From Cenococcum geophilum 1.58 (taxonomy: Eukaryota > Ascomycota > Dothideomycetes > Gloniales > Gloniaceae): 64,000 nt of DNA. Shown here one piece after another: positions 21,290-34,339 of the stretch (positions are counted from its first letter, which is position 1; every line of letters starts with the position of its first letter). The stretch lies in contig KV748183.1 in assembly GCA_001692895.1 (NCBI GenBank), forward strand, positions 248,001 to 312,000, in the 5' to 3' direction. The position numbers and the translations under genes were made by a program. A model generated the notes under the pieces. The model was not told where the DNA came from. It was given only the letters and a program-made list of their open reading frames with translations, and did no database searches.

Positions 21290-22717
21290 AAAGCCTAGTA
21301 GGAGTTACCTCCTTCTAGACTCCTATTAATTTTATTCTTCCATAGAATCTTCTACGCTAGTACTATGTACTAGTTTAGCTGCTCTAAGATTCTCGCAGTC
21401 TCTATTATTAGCAAAGTGTTTTTCTTTACAATTAATGCAAAGAGGGGTGGTATGCTTGTAAGGCCTGCCGCTTATTAAGCAGGTAGGACAGCAGTGGTCT
21501 TTAGATAAATGTGCAGCCGCATAATATCTATAGGCCCTAGTAGAGCATCTATCTCCTGTATGGCCAAATTTTTAGCAGCTATTACACTGCGTAGTAGGAG
21601 AGACTTTGAGGTATTTTACTACCTTAGTAGCTGTACCTGCAATTGATATCTCTTTTTACTTAAGGATTTCTTGTCTTTTTTCTTCGTTCTCTATAGTAAA
21701 AACTATAGAGCCAAATCTGGTCTATGGATTGTGTCTTTTTACACTAGATAAGATCTATCTAGGTAGTCCTTATATCCTTATAGGATTAAAATTCTCAAGT
21801 TCTTCTTTTAGAAGTTTAGAGCCTCCTTCTCTTAAGAAAGGTAGGGTAGGAACCCCATGGGCTATAATTTGAACCCATGGTTCTAGTTTTTGTTCTCTTT
21901 GAAAGGTAAAGCAGTTATGCCAGATTTCCTTATATTTGACTAGGAAATCTGCATTATACTCTTCCGTAGTCGTAAGGAGAATATTTTGTTTTCCTTTAGT
22001 TCTAGCTATAGATGCTAAAACCGGTTTTTCTACTTGCAGTTTTNATNNAAATAGTTAATTNACTTTNTTTCGTATAGAGAAGGTATNTANAGGTTNGTCC
22101 TTTTNGTCTGTAATTANGACTAGCTTTCTTTCTTATAGCTGCTTTTTCTTACTTCTAGTAGAAGTAGAAGGAGTAGAAAATGGTAGTGACGAAGAAGGTA
22201 GAGAGGACGAAGTAGGGAGGTCCTTTTTTAGCCTCTCTGCGTAGGTTTCTTTGGTAGGGGCTACCTCCTTACAGAGAGCTTTTACTTCTTTAACTAGTCC
22301 TTTTAGGACATCTTTTGTCTTTTCTTTTCCTTTTATAAAGGGATTTTCTCCTNCTAGGATACTACGTGTATAGTCCTCTAGCTATTTAACTTNTTCCTTT
22401 TTATCTTCTTCTTCTTCTTCTTCTAGCCCTTTATAGGCCTGGATTAGGCTATCTAGAGCCTTTTGTAGGTGTTGTTCTGGAGAAAGGGGAGAGAAAGATA
22501 TACTAGGTATACCAGCCGTAAAGGTTATCAGTTTAGTTGTCTTTTTTACAGGTTTTTGGTTTTCTTTTTCAGTAGAAGACTGAGGATGTCCTCTTTTTTC
22601 TCCTGTCCCAAATAGGCCAGGAGAAGGAGAAGGGCCAGAAAAAGTAAATGTAGATATAGACTCATTATCACTTATTTCTATAGGAGGTTTCTTTTTAGGC
22701 CTGCCGGGCCTTGGCAT
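21290..22717 (-). pseudogene. ORF1 (gag-like) of a Tad/I-type LINE retrotransposon, decayed
   Basis: The minus-strand ATG at 22717 starts MPRPGRPKKKPPIE, followed by a Ser/Pro-rich and Glu-rich (EEEEEEDKK) region. Around 21900-21750 are blocks typical of fungal LINE ORF1 (EYNADFLVKYKEIWHNC, LEPWVQIIAHGVPT). A CCHC knuckle CNSCQKFGHTGDRC lies at about 21525-21575, then further Cys/His pairs (CCPTC, CINCKEKHFANNRDC) to ~21390. Stops at Gln/Arg/Trp-type positions and Ns at 22044-22125, 22353 and 22393 break it. The region is less decayed than its flanks. No reverse-transcriptase ORF2 is recognisable at the lower coordinates where it should follow, so the copy looks truncated. Confidence 0.7.
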
Positions 22718-23110
22718 TTTATAGGGGAAGTTTTCTAGTTTTTACTATCCTTATACCCTTTTTCCTTACTAATCCTACTAGAGGATTTCTGGAGAGATTA
22801 GGTTTAAAGGTAGTAGTAATACTAGACCCCTGGTATTGGTAGTAGTAGTAGTAGTAGTAGTAGTAGTTTTAGTGTTCCTGTCCGTGCCTCGCTTACAAGC
22901 TAGGACTACCCCTAAGAAGAATTTTCTGTTGGGGGAAAGGGGGTAAAACGACAATTAAATCCACCTATAGCTCGCTAAGCAGTAGGAATTGGGTCTTGAA
23001 AGTTGGAAAATCGATTGTTTTTGGTGGTAAGATGGGTATGCGTAAGTTTTGAAGTGCGGCGCTACCTTTTGGTAAGGTTGCATGTGTGGTAAATGGTTAA
23101 GTAAATATAT
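22718..23110 (-). other. Probable LINE 5' UTR with (GTA)n microsatellite
   Basis: GC-richer DNA directly upstream of the LINE ORF1 ATG, ending near 23110 where AT-rich RIPed DNA resumes. It contains about nine GTA triplets at 22840-22866. Position and composition suggest the 5' untranslated leader of the same LINE copy. Confidence 0.45.
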
Positions 23111-23799
23111 AGGCGCAGTAGAAACACCGGTCAGCCTATTTTATCCTTTAAAAAAGCCTAGTCTAATTCTAAAATACTAGCGTTAAGAAGCCAAAACGGC
23201 TTTTTAGAATAGCTCCCTTTCTAATACTAGCCTTACCTTTACGCTAACGTTCCTTACGCTAGTAATGCCTAATTTAGGTATTATAGCAGCCCAAAATTTT
23301 TAGGGCACTAAACGCCCTTAGAAAATTAGCTATACCCTATACCGGCGCCCTTTTAGCCGCGCTATACTAAAGCCTAACTATATTTAAGCCTTATGCGTCG
23401 CGGAATAAACTAAACGCCTACATCACTAGAGATTGCTTGCGTGCTCTTAAAGGTATACGTAAATATTATAAAAATACCAAAACTAGAAATAAAAGAAATT
23501 GTTAATAGGGGGGGTAGGCTTCCTATAATTATATAATAGCTTCGCTAGTATATAGATTTGTTTTTTGTAACAACCCTACCTTATATAGTCTCCTTATATA
23601 CCACTATATACCTACGTCCCTGTGTAATAGAAATTTATAACGCTAGATCTAGAAATATTAAAGAAGTTCCCATATAAAAACCCTTATGAACTTTATAACG
23701 ACCCAAAGCCCCCTTATATATACTTAAAGAAGTTCCTATATAAATAGCCCTATAAGCGTAGCTATAAGTTTAAGCCCCCTCGCGTAACCTAACTACCCC

Positions 23800-24335
23800 T
23801 TTCTATACTAGAATAGATATAATAAGTAGGGAAATAATTTAAATAAAGAGAAAACACTATAGAATAATACATTTATATTTTTAAGGTATAAATCTATAAA
23901 CACCGTAGTCTTAAATACGACTAATAATTACTAAGATAGCATGCGTTCTAGGTCTATAAGAAATTTAAAAAATCCTAGGTTGTTAGTATGGATTTGCCTT
24001 CTATTATCGCTTTTAAGGTAGTAAATAAGTTTATCTAAAGAAAGGCCTAGATCCTCGCGAATTCTTTATAGCCCGCTATAAGTTAAGCGGGTAGAGGCTT
24101 TAGTAGGAATAGTAAAATATTGTTTTATTTCACGATAGGCTAGGCGAAGAAAGGCTAGGGTGGGTATAGTATGAGGTAAAAGTTTAATCCTTTTACTAGC
24201 TTTTATTAGGACTCTTTTTTATATTTATATCCTGCACTTATAAACTTAAGACTATAGAGTTAAGGACACTATATTCGATCGTCGCCTATATTTAATTAAT
24301 AACGTTAGTCTTATTATTAACTAATATCTCTTTAT
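23800..24335 (-). pseudogene. Unidentified decayed repeat family, copy 1
   Basis: The minus strand reads protein-like across about 23960-24330 (for example KASTRLTYSGL, REDLGLSLDKLIYYLKS, TNNLGFFKFL). A second copy lies at 60525-61110; the best-matching ~59 bp (24190-24248 against 60984-61042) is about 80% identical by eye. Both copies have the agaatagatat word ~370-460 bp away on the same side. I do not recognise the protein. Confidence 0.4.
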
Positions 24336-27300
24336 TACTGTCTGCCCTTATTTCTTAATCCTTAGTACTAAAGCTATTTTCTCTACTTAATAATGTCTTT
24401 ATGTCCTATTCTTAATCCTTAATACTAGAGTTACTTTCCGTACCAGTTAACGCCTCTAGGTTATTATCGCCATTCCTAAAGTTAGTTTCTCTATCTATAA
24501 ATGCCTACTCCCTAGCTAGTAATTTAGGAACGCTATACTTATAGGTACTTAAGGATTATGCAATATTACTTAAGGAGAAGTTATAATTAATGCCGTTAGG
24601 GATATAGAATATAATAACTTCTTTAGCAATATTTAATATAATATAATATCCTTTGCAAGAGGTATATTTTTAAAAGTAGTAGAATATATAAATAAGGGTA
24701 TAAGTCTGTGTGCCTCTAAGTACTAGCTGCTTAGTGTCTTAAATATAAGTCCTCCTTTAGCGCAAGGTAGATTAATAGGAGTTATTATACCGTCTATATA
24801 AGGCGGAGCGCTTATAAAGGGCTTAGCTAAAATGCTAATTAAACTACCCTATAACGTACTAATAGCTTCTTTATTATAGATAGGGAGTAAATATATAAGA
24901 TTAACTAGCTAAGATAAGTTTATTACTTAAATAGTGTTCTATTTCGTAAAGAGTAAGCGTTAAAAGTGGATTATATAATGCTATTCCTGCTAGTAAGGCG
25001 TTATTAGGGGTTTATTATTGGCTTATAGTTCTAGTTTATAACTTTATGTAAACGCCTCTAAACCCTACTACGGCGTCTATTAGGCATCGTTAGCTATTTA
25101 TATTTAGTAACAGCTTAGCTAATAGTTACTCTTAGCAGTTCCTTACGTGTAAGTTACTCTAGGCGCCTATAGTATTATCCAGAATTAGACTGCTGCGAGT
25201 AGTCTTTAGCTAAAGAGAGTACTAGTGGCGAGAGCTTAGGACTAGTATAAAAGAATTAAGAACTATAAGTGCTGTAGAGTAAAAAAATACTGCGTAATAG
25301 CGCCCTTTATACCCTCTGCCTAGGACTAACGCTAAAAGCATAGCTCTAATCTAAAAACATTAAACTACGTAAGCTGCTTCGCTGTAAAACTAAGTTATAT
25401 TAATAGTTATAGGATAATCTCTTTACCGCCTATAGCTTTTAGGTATTTAGGGGGCTAATACCTCTACTAATATCTAGTGTCTAAAGCCCTTCTTATAATA
25501 TTAAATAAGTCCCCTATTTAATTATAAGCGTAAAACTTAGCTTAATTAGATTATTAGTTTTAAACAATAATTAACTATTAGGGCTACCCCTAAATACTAG
25601 TATATAGAGCCCCTTATCCGGTTCCAGATAGAGTAGGAATTTTATTTTTAAACTTTTTCTTAGTTACGCTAGAGCTAGCTAAATACGCCGTAGCTTTATC
25701 TCCTAACGCCTTACTTATACTATATACCTTAAAAACTATAGCATAGCGCTTAGAAAGTAGTATTACTTTTACCTATATTATATAGGTTTAGGCAGAAATA
25801 TTAATCTTTAAATAACTTATATAATTCTAGTTAACAAATTTATATAAACCCCTCTAGCCGCTAAAGTGTACGGCGTTTATATAAGCTTCTTTATATTAAT
25901 GCTAATAAGAGCTAGAGTTTATTAAGACTACTTTATAATCTAATAACTAATAATAGCTAAGCACTACTTACAAAACTAGAGACTAGTGCGTTAGTCCTTC
26001 CGCACTAATATAATATTTTAGTTAAGTATTTATATTTAGTAACAGCTTAGCTAATAATTACCCCTAGTAATGCCCCCTTTAATTAAACAGCTACTATTAG
26101 ATTTAGTCTAGTAATCTACGCTTTTAGGTATAGGTAGAATACTAAGTAAGGAGTAATTATAGCTAACGGATATTACGCGCCAGCTTTAGGGTAAAGGGGT
26201 CGCTAATATACTTCGCCTTGTTTAGGTAGTATTAACCTCCCTTTTTAAACTTAGTTTTAGCTCTATTAAGTAGAGAAAGAAATATTATAAAGGGCATTTA
26301 CCTTACCTTTAAATGTCCTTAAATTAAGCTACCTTTTCTTTAGATACTAAGCCTTATTAAAATATAGTTCTTTTCTATACTCGTTAAATAAGTCCTATTA
26401 TATATAATGCCTTAAATAAACCTAAATTTAATTACTAATAATTCTTATAGGTCTATAGAAGGGGCTTAGGAGATAATCTATATATACTACTATAGCTTTA
26501 TATATTTCCCACCTTGTAATTAAGGATAGGAAGAGGATAGTAATAAAGAGGTGGTAGTTTTAAATAATAGTAATAAATTGCGGAGTTCTGGCCACCCTAT
26601 TAATAGATTACGCTAAAGTAACCTAGTAGAAGGGCGAATTAATACTACTAATATTAATAAACCGAGCCGGAGTAACAATAATAGATTATTAAGTAACGAT
26701 AGAAAACTTAGGATTTAGCGTAATTTAGTAAGCGAGACTCTATAAGTATAATACTATATAAAAGAATAAAGTAGAAATTTAATAAGAAACTATAGAACGC
26801 CTATAAAATACCTAGTAGTCTATTTACGTTCTAAAATCCGCGTTTTTATCTCTCTTAGCTTAACCTCTTCCGAGCTCTATATAATTTATAATAATTTCTT
26901 AAGTTTCTTAACACGGGTAGAAGATTTTATTTACCGTATTATTAATAAAGGACAACTAATATATAATAATAACCCTAAACTCTATAAGTTTCTTTTTAAG
27001 CTAAAATGCTTATATCCTAAGTAAGTACTAGTTATATTTAAGGTTAGTAGGCTTATAGATTTATATATTAAAGAGTTAAAGAATAATGCCTAGTATATAT
27101 TCTTTAGCGCTTATTCTATCTATTATAATCTACTAAGTGGGATTATATACCTCTACTAGTGTAGTAGGAAAGGGTTAGGAGGAAGTATAATAGGACTTTT
27201 ACTAGTTGCTAAATTTATAGGGCTTCTTTTATAGGAATTTCTCTAGTTCTTTAAGCTAGTAGAATCTATTATATAGGAACTTATTTAGTATACTAGGTTT

Positions 27301-27949
27301 ATAGGGCTCTTTATATAGAAATAGATTTATATTAAAGTTATTTTCATTTTTATATATCTACTATTAGTACTTTCTTAGCACCTGCTTTATATTTATACTT
27401 ACTAAAATAGTTTTCTAATTACTACCCTTTTCCTTTAAAGAAGTTTCTTAAATTAGGGCTTAAAAAATATATCTACTAACCCCTTTTATAAGTAACTTAA
27501 AAATCGCCTTACCCTTTATTAAGGGTTTTAATGCTATATAATTAGTTAGATATAAAAGACTATTAGGAGGTATCTGTGAATTCCTTTTACAGCTAGTATA
27601 TTTATTATTAAGTAAATTTATAAAGATTGCTAATAAAGTATTTACCTAAGTAATATATTCTATCTGTAAGAAATATGGTATACTAAGCGTATAGAATATA
27701 ACTTATAAGATACTACTATAGGAGACCTCCCGTTCTACTATATATATAATTTAGCTTAACTACTAATAACTGCTATATACTGTTTTTATATTTACGTTAT
27801 TAATTTCTAGGGGCTTTACGGTTTTAATAAGTTAGATTTTAAAATCTTACTTATAATATTTTGTATAAGAAAAACCTACTTTATAAATAACGCGTTAAGG
27901 ACTATATAATTTATTAAGATTATTAGTTTAGTGGTAACGCAATATCTCT
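24336..27949. other. RIP-mutated DNA, no assignable gene
   Basis: About 3.6 kb of AT-rich DNA with stop codons in all frames. Short protein-like patches occur on the plus strand (about 26540-27200), but nothing I can assign. I see no LTR, TIR or tandem array. Confidence 0.4.
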
Positions 27950-29900
27950 ACTATTATTTATTAGCGCTACTATGCTAATTTTGCGCGTATTTGTGACACC
28001 AGAAGCCGTTTATTGGCATTACTTTAGGCGTAATAATGCATTAGATTACCTGTTCCTCTAGGGTAATTAGTTATACTATGGAGTCTACTTTTACTTAAAG
28101 TATAAGTGGTTAAAGCTTAGCCGAACTATAAGAGCGGTTAATAGGGCGGTTAGTAAAGCGGCAGTTTTCTAATATCCCTAATTTAAGCTTTCTATTTTGT
28201 AAATCTCTACTATATAAGTTCTAGGAAACCGAATTTATTCTAATATTAAGCGCCTCCTAAGGAATAAGCTGCTATTTAAGTTGCTTTTATAAATTAGTAT
28301 ATAATACGTAATAGAATGCCTCTTTATTAAATTTTATTAAGTTATAGCTACTCTATATATTCTTTAGACTCCTTATTAAAGCCGTTACTATTGTCCTCCT
28401 TACTTATATATTTATTATTTCGCGCTTTTAGGCATTAAGAGAAATATGTGTATTATCTATATTTATAGATTCTCTCTAGGGCCATACTATTAAATAGGCC
28501 CGAGCCTTTATCTAGAGCTAATCTATCTCCTATAGGACCGCGCTTAGAGACAGCACTCTCTTTATTAATGGTCGTACCGTGTCTTTAGAGTTAGTTATTG
28601 GGTTCTAAGTTAGGCTCCTAACTACTAACCATTAGATAAAGATCTACCTCCTTACTATAATGTTTATATAGAGGATAATCCTCTAATCCCTATTAGTGTG
28701 AATAATTATCTAAAGCTTGTTTATAATAGAAACGACCCTCCTAATTATAAAGGTTAAATGTGTTAGTAAGTATTTATATATATAGGACACTTGTATATTA
28801 CTAAGGCAATAATAGTTAGCTTTAATTGATATTAATAATAGCTTATAATTACCTTAATGCTCTATTAAGAACTATTCTAAAATTTAGGTCCTATTATTTA
28901 ATGTTTTTACGTCTTTAAATAATAGATTAATATAGAATTAATAAAAGTTTCCGTTAAATTATTAGCTTATTTCTTTGTAAATTCGTTAATATATCCTGTT
29001 GTAAGGGGTTTAAGATAATGCTAATGGCCTAAGTACCTCTCCGAGTAACCCTTAGTAAGTATATATTTTTGCCTACGGGCCGTAGCATACTCCCTACTAG
29101 TAGGTATCTAGATAAGTAATAGTTAATTCTTCTATAGGTCGCCTAGATCTTAAGGCACGTAATATTTTAGACCTACTAGGCGCCTAAATTTTTTCTAAAA
29201 TAGGCTTTTATACTATATATTACGTGCGTGATTTTGCCTAGCCTAAATTAGCCCTACTAAAAAATCAGCCCTACTATATGATTTTTATAACTGCTTACAA
29301 GGGCGTCTTTATTTACATTTCCCTAAGATAGTTATAGCTATACTATAAAAAATTTCCGGTATTATAGATAGTAAAAGTGCGGATTATTTATAAAGCATAT
29401 TAGTAGTATAGCGCAATTCTATGCAGGTACTTAGTAAACTAGCAATCTATATCTTACCTAGTAATCCTTTAATAAACGAATACATTACTCTGTATATAAA
29501 GGTATTACTAGCGCCAGACTATATATAATAGTATACTAATAAATATATTAGAAAGCTAAAGATTACGCTATTACGATCCTAAATATAACCCCTAATACGG
29601 TTTTAAATAAACAATTATACCTAATATAATATAATAAGCTTATAAACTTATTCCTTTTATAGCTAAATAGAGTATAGATAAGGCTTTGGTAATACTAGCC
29701 CTTAATAGGTTAGGTTAGAATAACAGGTTATAGATATTTAAAGGCTCTAAACCCTTTAAACTTAATAGTAGAGATATCCTGGTTACACTATATAATATTT
29801 CTTAACTCTTTTAAGGATGGGGCTGTGGGCTTGCTTATATATTTATATAGGTCCGTAGTGTTATAAGAGCCGTATTAGATTAAGGACTATCTTAAAGTAG
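27950..29900 (+). pseudogene. Unrecognised long decayed reading frame
   Basis: With TAG/TAA read as former Gln/Trp codons, the plus strand stays protein-like over long stretches, for example SYRTALRDSTLF and GRTVSLELVIGF around 28525-28605. Charged and hydrophobic residues are spaced as in a real protein, and stops fall at Gln/Trp-like positions. I cannot name the family. It could be host-derived cargo or part of a transposon. Confidence 0.35.
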
Positions 29901-30123
29901 TATAGGATTAAAAGCAGTAATGTTGCCTAGTTGTATAGGAGATGTTATATTAAGATCGCTAGAATGTGCTAGACTCCTATACTATGCCTATAGAACCGTA
30001 GTATAGTAATTAAGTCCGTTATTTACCCCTATAGTACTAAAGAAATAAAGGTTAGAACTATCCGTTAATATATTTATTAGTAGATGTTATATATAGAAAC
30101 TAGTATTTAGCAGAGGGTTTTAA

Positions 30124-30423
30124 GGGAGAGTAAAAGGAATTGGCTAAGGCTTGCGTAGGATATCTAAATAAGGCTAAGAGAAATTAGGAAGGTCTTTAGG
30201 GAGAGTAAAAGGAATTAGCTAAGGTTTGTGTAGGATATCTAAATAGGCCTAAGAGAAATTAGAAAGGTCCTTAGGGAGAGTAAATAGAATTAGCTAAGGC
30301 TTGTATAGGATATTTAAATAGGCCTAAAAGAAATCTGGAAAGTCCTTAGGGAGAGTAAAAGGAATTAGCTAATTGAAATAGGGTTAAGAGAAATTAGAAA
30401 GACCTTTAGGAAAAGTAGATAGA
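30124..30423 (+). repeat. 75-bp tandem repeat, former 25-residue coding repeat
   Basis: Units start at 30124, 30199, 30274 and 30349 (exact 75-bp spacing). A fifth, starting 30409, follows a unit shortened by 15 bp. The period is 25 codons. In the frame starting GGA GAG (30125) each unit reads GE-x-KELAKACVGYLN with TAG at conserved positions, best explained as former Trp or Gln. After the array the frame continues with a Cys-containing stretch (CYTCSKNPS). The parent protein is unknown; TPR-like or other helical solenoid repeats are possible. Confidence 0.75.
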
Positions 30424-30489
30424 GCTAGCTAAGGGTTATAGAAGATATCTAAAGAATCCTAAAGATTGCTATACGTGTTCTAAAAATCC

Positions 30490-33400
30490 AAGCTATTTAG
30501 TAAATAATTTGTAGTATCTACTAGCCCTTTTTGTGCTAAAATAACGCGTTTTTAATTACTAGGATTTATTTAGGAGGTTTAGTTCGCGCTTTAATTAGAA
30601 ATAGTTAGTATACTATTTATTTCCCCTAAAATCCTTCTTCTGGGGTGCTTGTTCTAAAGCTATTAAATATTATTTAACCTTTTTATTCCTCTAATACTCT
30701 AGTAGGTGCTACTAATATTAAATAGCGCTGTAGAGCTAGAGAGAGTCTAACGGGTAAGCTATACCTTTAGCTCTTTTGCTATAGGAGAAAATTCCCTCTA
30801 CTTTCTGTACTTGTCTTATTTCTCTATCTAGGCTTTTAATATAATAAACTCTATAGGCGTTATATATCTCTTAAACCTATAATATATTAGCTACTTAATT
30901 TAAAAAGGGCTAAAGGTAAACTTATATTATTTAACAGTCTAGGGCGCCGAGGCCTATTAAAGCTTTAAGTTTAAATTTATTCCACCTCTACCTAGTAATA
31001 TCCTGTTATTTAAGGTAGATGCCCCTACTAAAATAGATCTAATTCTGTACTAAACTCCTATAGTCCTTACTAGGTAGCTGCTTTTTCTCTTATCTTTATA
31101 TTCGCTTTACCTTAATATCTATCCTATTAGAAAGGAGAGATATTATTAACTATCGAGTAATCGTATTATTAATCCTTTATATATTATTAACCTTTCCTAC
31201 TTTTCCTATCTTTGCTACCTTTTTTACCTCCTTAACCTCTTTACCTTAAAGTCTATTAAAAAGACTATAAATAATAGCATAATTGCGGCTTTATAAAACT
31301 AAGGTTAAGTTTAGCGCTAGGTTTAGAGATGGCTTTAAAAGTCCTCTAGGCGGTTTATATAAGTCTAAGTATATATCTTTTAGAAGTAGAATTTTCGAGC
31401 TAATAGTAGTTACTTGGAATAGAGCTTTTAGGGTAAAGCATCCGTTCTAGGCTAAGTCTCCTACTTCCTCGTAGGCTAGGCTCCCTACTCCCTTATAGGC
31501 TGAGCTTTTATTATTAGCTAGGCTTTTATTATAGGCTATGCTTTTATTATAGGCTATACTTTTACTATAGGCTAAGCTTTCTACTCCCTTATAGACTGGG
31601 CTTTTATTATTAGCTAAACTTCCTTAAAGTAGGGTTTCTAATTCTTTATAAGCTGCGTCTCCTTTACCTTCTTTAGGAGCTTAGAAAGATAAAAAGAATT
31701 TAAAGGTTAAACGATTAGCATAGTTAGGTAAGGAATTTAGAAGATTCTATATCCCGCTTTTAAGATATTAAACTCCTATAACCTTATCTATAGAACGCAG
31801 CTATTACGCAATCTTCTTAATATTATTTAACAATTGCTATTTAATATAAGTAACTACTTAAGTAAAGGGTGTAAGTTTAACCTATAGAGGAATATAGATA
31901 AAGCGCGTAAGTAAACTATAACACTTTATTAGTAAGCTTTACTTCTCCCTTTTATACCTAAACAATAGTTAGCCTGGGAAAAGAAAAGTATAAAAGGGTT
32001 TAAATTACCGTAGTACCGCCACATACTTTATTAAATTACTATTAAAACTAGGGTATTAGGATTTTATAGGCTGTTAACCCTAAGAAAGAAGGCAACGGGG
32101 TATAAGTAAGAAAGAAGTGTAAAGGTTATAGGGGTTTACAATCCTTAAGGATTATAAACCCCCTATAATTTTAGCTTAGTATATATTAACCTCCTTACCT
32201 TATTATTCCCTAAAACGCTAGCTTATCTAAACTCTACTACTATAACTTATACTCCGTCAGAGATCTATAACGGAATACTAAAGCTAATTAAAGTTAGGAT
32301 AGGCAGTTATCCCCCTAATTAAGTAAACTAAGCTTACTTACTACTGTAAAGTCTAGAAGCTACTACTAATATACTTTTTTAAAGATATATAGGATGCGTA
32401 AGCTACAACGATATTTCCTATAAAGGATTAAAGGCTAAAATATTTTAATAGACTAAGGGTGCGGCATGGGGCACTAATATATAAAGCTGCTCTTTGCCCC
32501 GGAACAGTAGAAAGATATAATTACCTTTAATTACTCGTTGCCTTGCCGCTACTCTATAGCTATTATTTATTACCTTTCTATTTACTAATCCTTTATAAAG
32601 CTGTATTTTATTTTACTCTATTTCCTCTAGCTATTTCTAGGACCTCTATATATAATATTTATATATTAATATAGATACCGTCTCCCGCTATTTAATGATT
32701 GCTATAGCTATGCCTTCCTTTTTTAACTTTATAACCGCTTACCTTATACTCTATTTTAAAGGCCAATTATAGGGATTAATATGCTCTATAATTATAAGTT
32801 ATATAGCGCATTCTACTACTATTATAGTGGCGTTATTATTTGCGAAAAGATTAAGTAATAAGGAATTTTTAAAGGTTATCCCAGTATGCATATTATATAT
32901 ATTACTAGCTAGCTTTATTATAGAGATTAGAAGTTTTCTATATTTTCTCCGTAAATACTAATATATATTAACGTAGTTTTTAATAAACACTTCTTATTAT
33001 CCTAATATCTATCCAATATATATTATTATAGGGATTACGATCTTTGTAATTGGAATAGGGTTAACTATAGGTTTTATAATTTAGTGCGTAAATAAACCGA
33101 ATTCTCTTTTATTGCTAACTTCTCCTATAGCAGAAATTCTTATAAAAGGTAGATTTTAAAATGTATCCTTTTATTTATTACCTACGCAGAATATATCTTA
33201 ACTATTACGTTTATAGTTATTAACGCACTTAGGGCAGATAATAAAGACAATAATACATTAAAAGGAGATAATAAATACCGGTATATTACTAACTTAGTCT
33301 CGCTAATAGTTAACGCTCTCTATACGCTAATTATGTTTATCCTCTTAATACGCCATTAAGATAATAACCTTTTACCCTTAATATCTCTATATATAGTATT

Positions 33401-34335
33401 TTATTTAGGCTTACACTAAGGCGTAAGATTTTATATAACCCTATAGAAATACACCCTCCTACTTTACCTAGCGTAAAGCCTAATATTAAATTAGATCTCT
33501 AATTTAGTTTAGTTCTTTAAAACTAGCGTAGATACGTTATTAAATATAGGGAGGCGAATATTGTATTTATATAAAGCTTTTACTAAGATATATGTTTTAT
33601 TTTTAAAGTATAATAAATATATAGGAGTCTTAGATTCCTTTATAATAGAATAAATTAATTACGGTTTATATAGATTTAATAAATAGTATATAGCTTAGGT
33701 AATACTAGCGGTAAATAGGTCTTAGCCTTTATAGTAATAGTTTCACCATTATAAAGTAAATTACTATATATCAAACTAGCCTATATATAGAACTTAATTT
33801 ATATACTAGGGAACTCCTAAAATTATATTGCTTATATAGTAGATAAGAATCCATCTAATAGCGTTTTCGCCTCTATTTAGCTGTTTAGCGCTTTATTAGT
33901 AAATATATTTATAAAAAAGGTCTCTCCTCTACCCTACTACTCTATAACTTACTTAACTTAACTAAATTACGCGTAAATAGAGATCTATACGCTGCTAAAT
34001 CTACTACCTTAAATATCCGATTCCTTAGATTTATTAAACTTAACTAATTTATAACCAGATATTTAACAAATACTTATAACGACGGTTTATACCCAAAGCT
34101 CTTCTATAATTCTTATTCTACTAATACTTAATATAGTCTAGAATAATTACCCTTCCTATTAATACTAAGCCTCCTATAAATACTTAATTATATAGTTATA
34201 TATACAAGGGGGAGCGTTTTATTAATACTTTAGACTAATAATTTTCTAAGAGAAGGAATGGAGATTTAGAGAGTATACTAGAAGTTTTTTAAGCTATAGC
34301 TGTAGTTGCGTACCAAAATCGTTATCAAAAGAAGT
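30490..34335. other. RIP-mutated DNA with an 18/24-bp tandem array
   Basis: No assignable gene. At about 31440-31640 there is a degenerate tandem array with 18- and 24-bp units built on 'ggctaagcttt.tattata'. From 32560 to 33330 the plus-strand translation is very hydrophobic, but that is expected of AT-rich decayed DNA and is not taken as a membrane protein. Confidence 0.4.
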
Positions 34336-34339
34336 GCAG

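Noticed and set aside
30124-30423. Possible CRISPR-like array because of regular spacing
   Set aside because: The 75-bp units are contiguous tandem copies without unique spacers, in a fungal genome.
32560-33330. Apparent multi-pass membrane protein on the plus strand
   Set aside because: AT-rich RIPed DNA translates into Ile/Leu/Tyr-rich strings in any frame; no family motif supports it.
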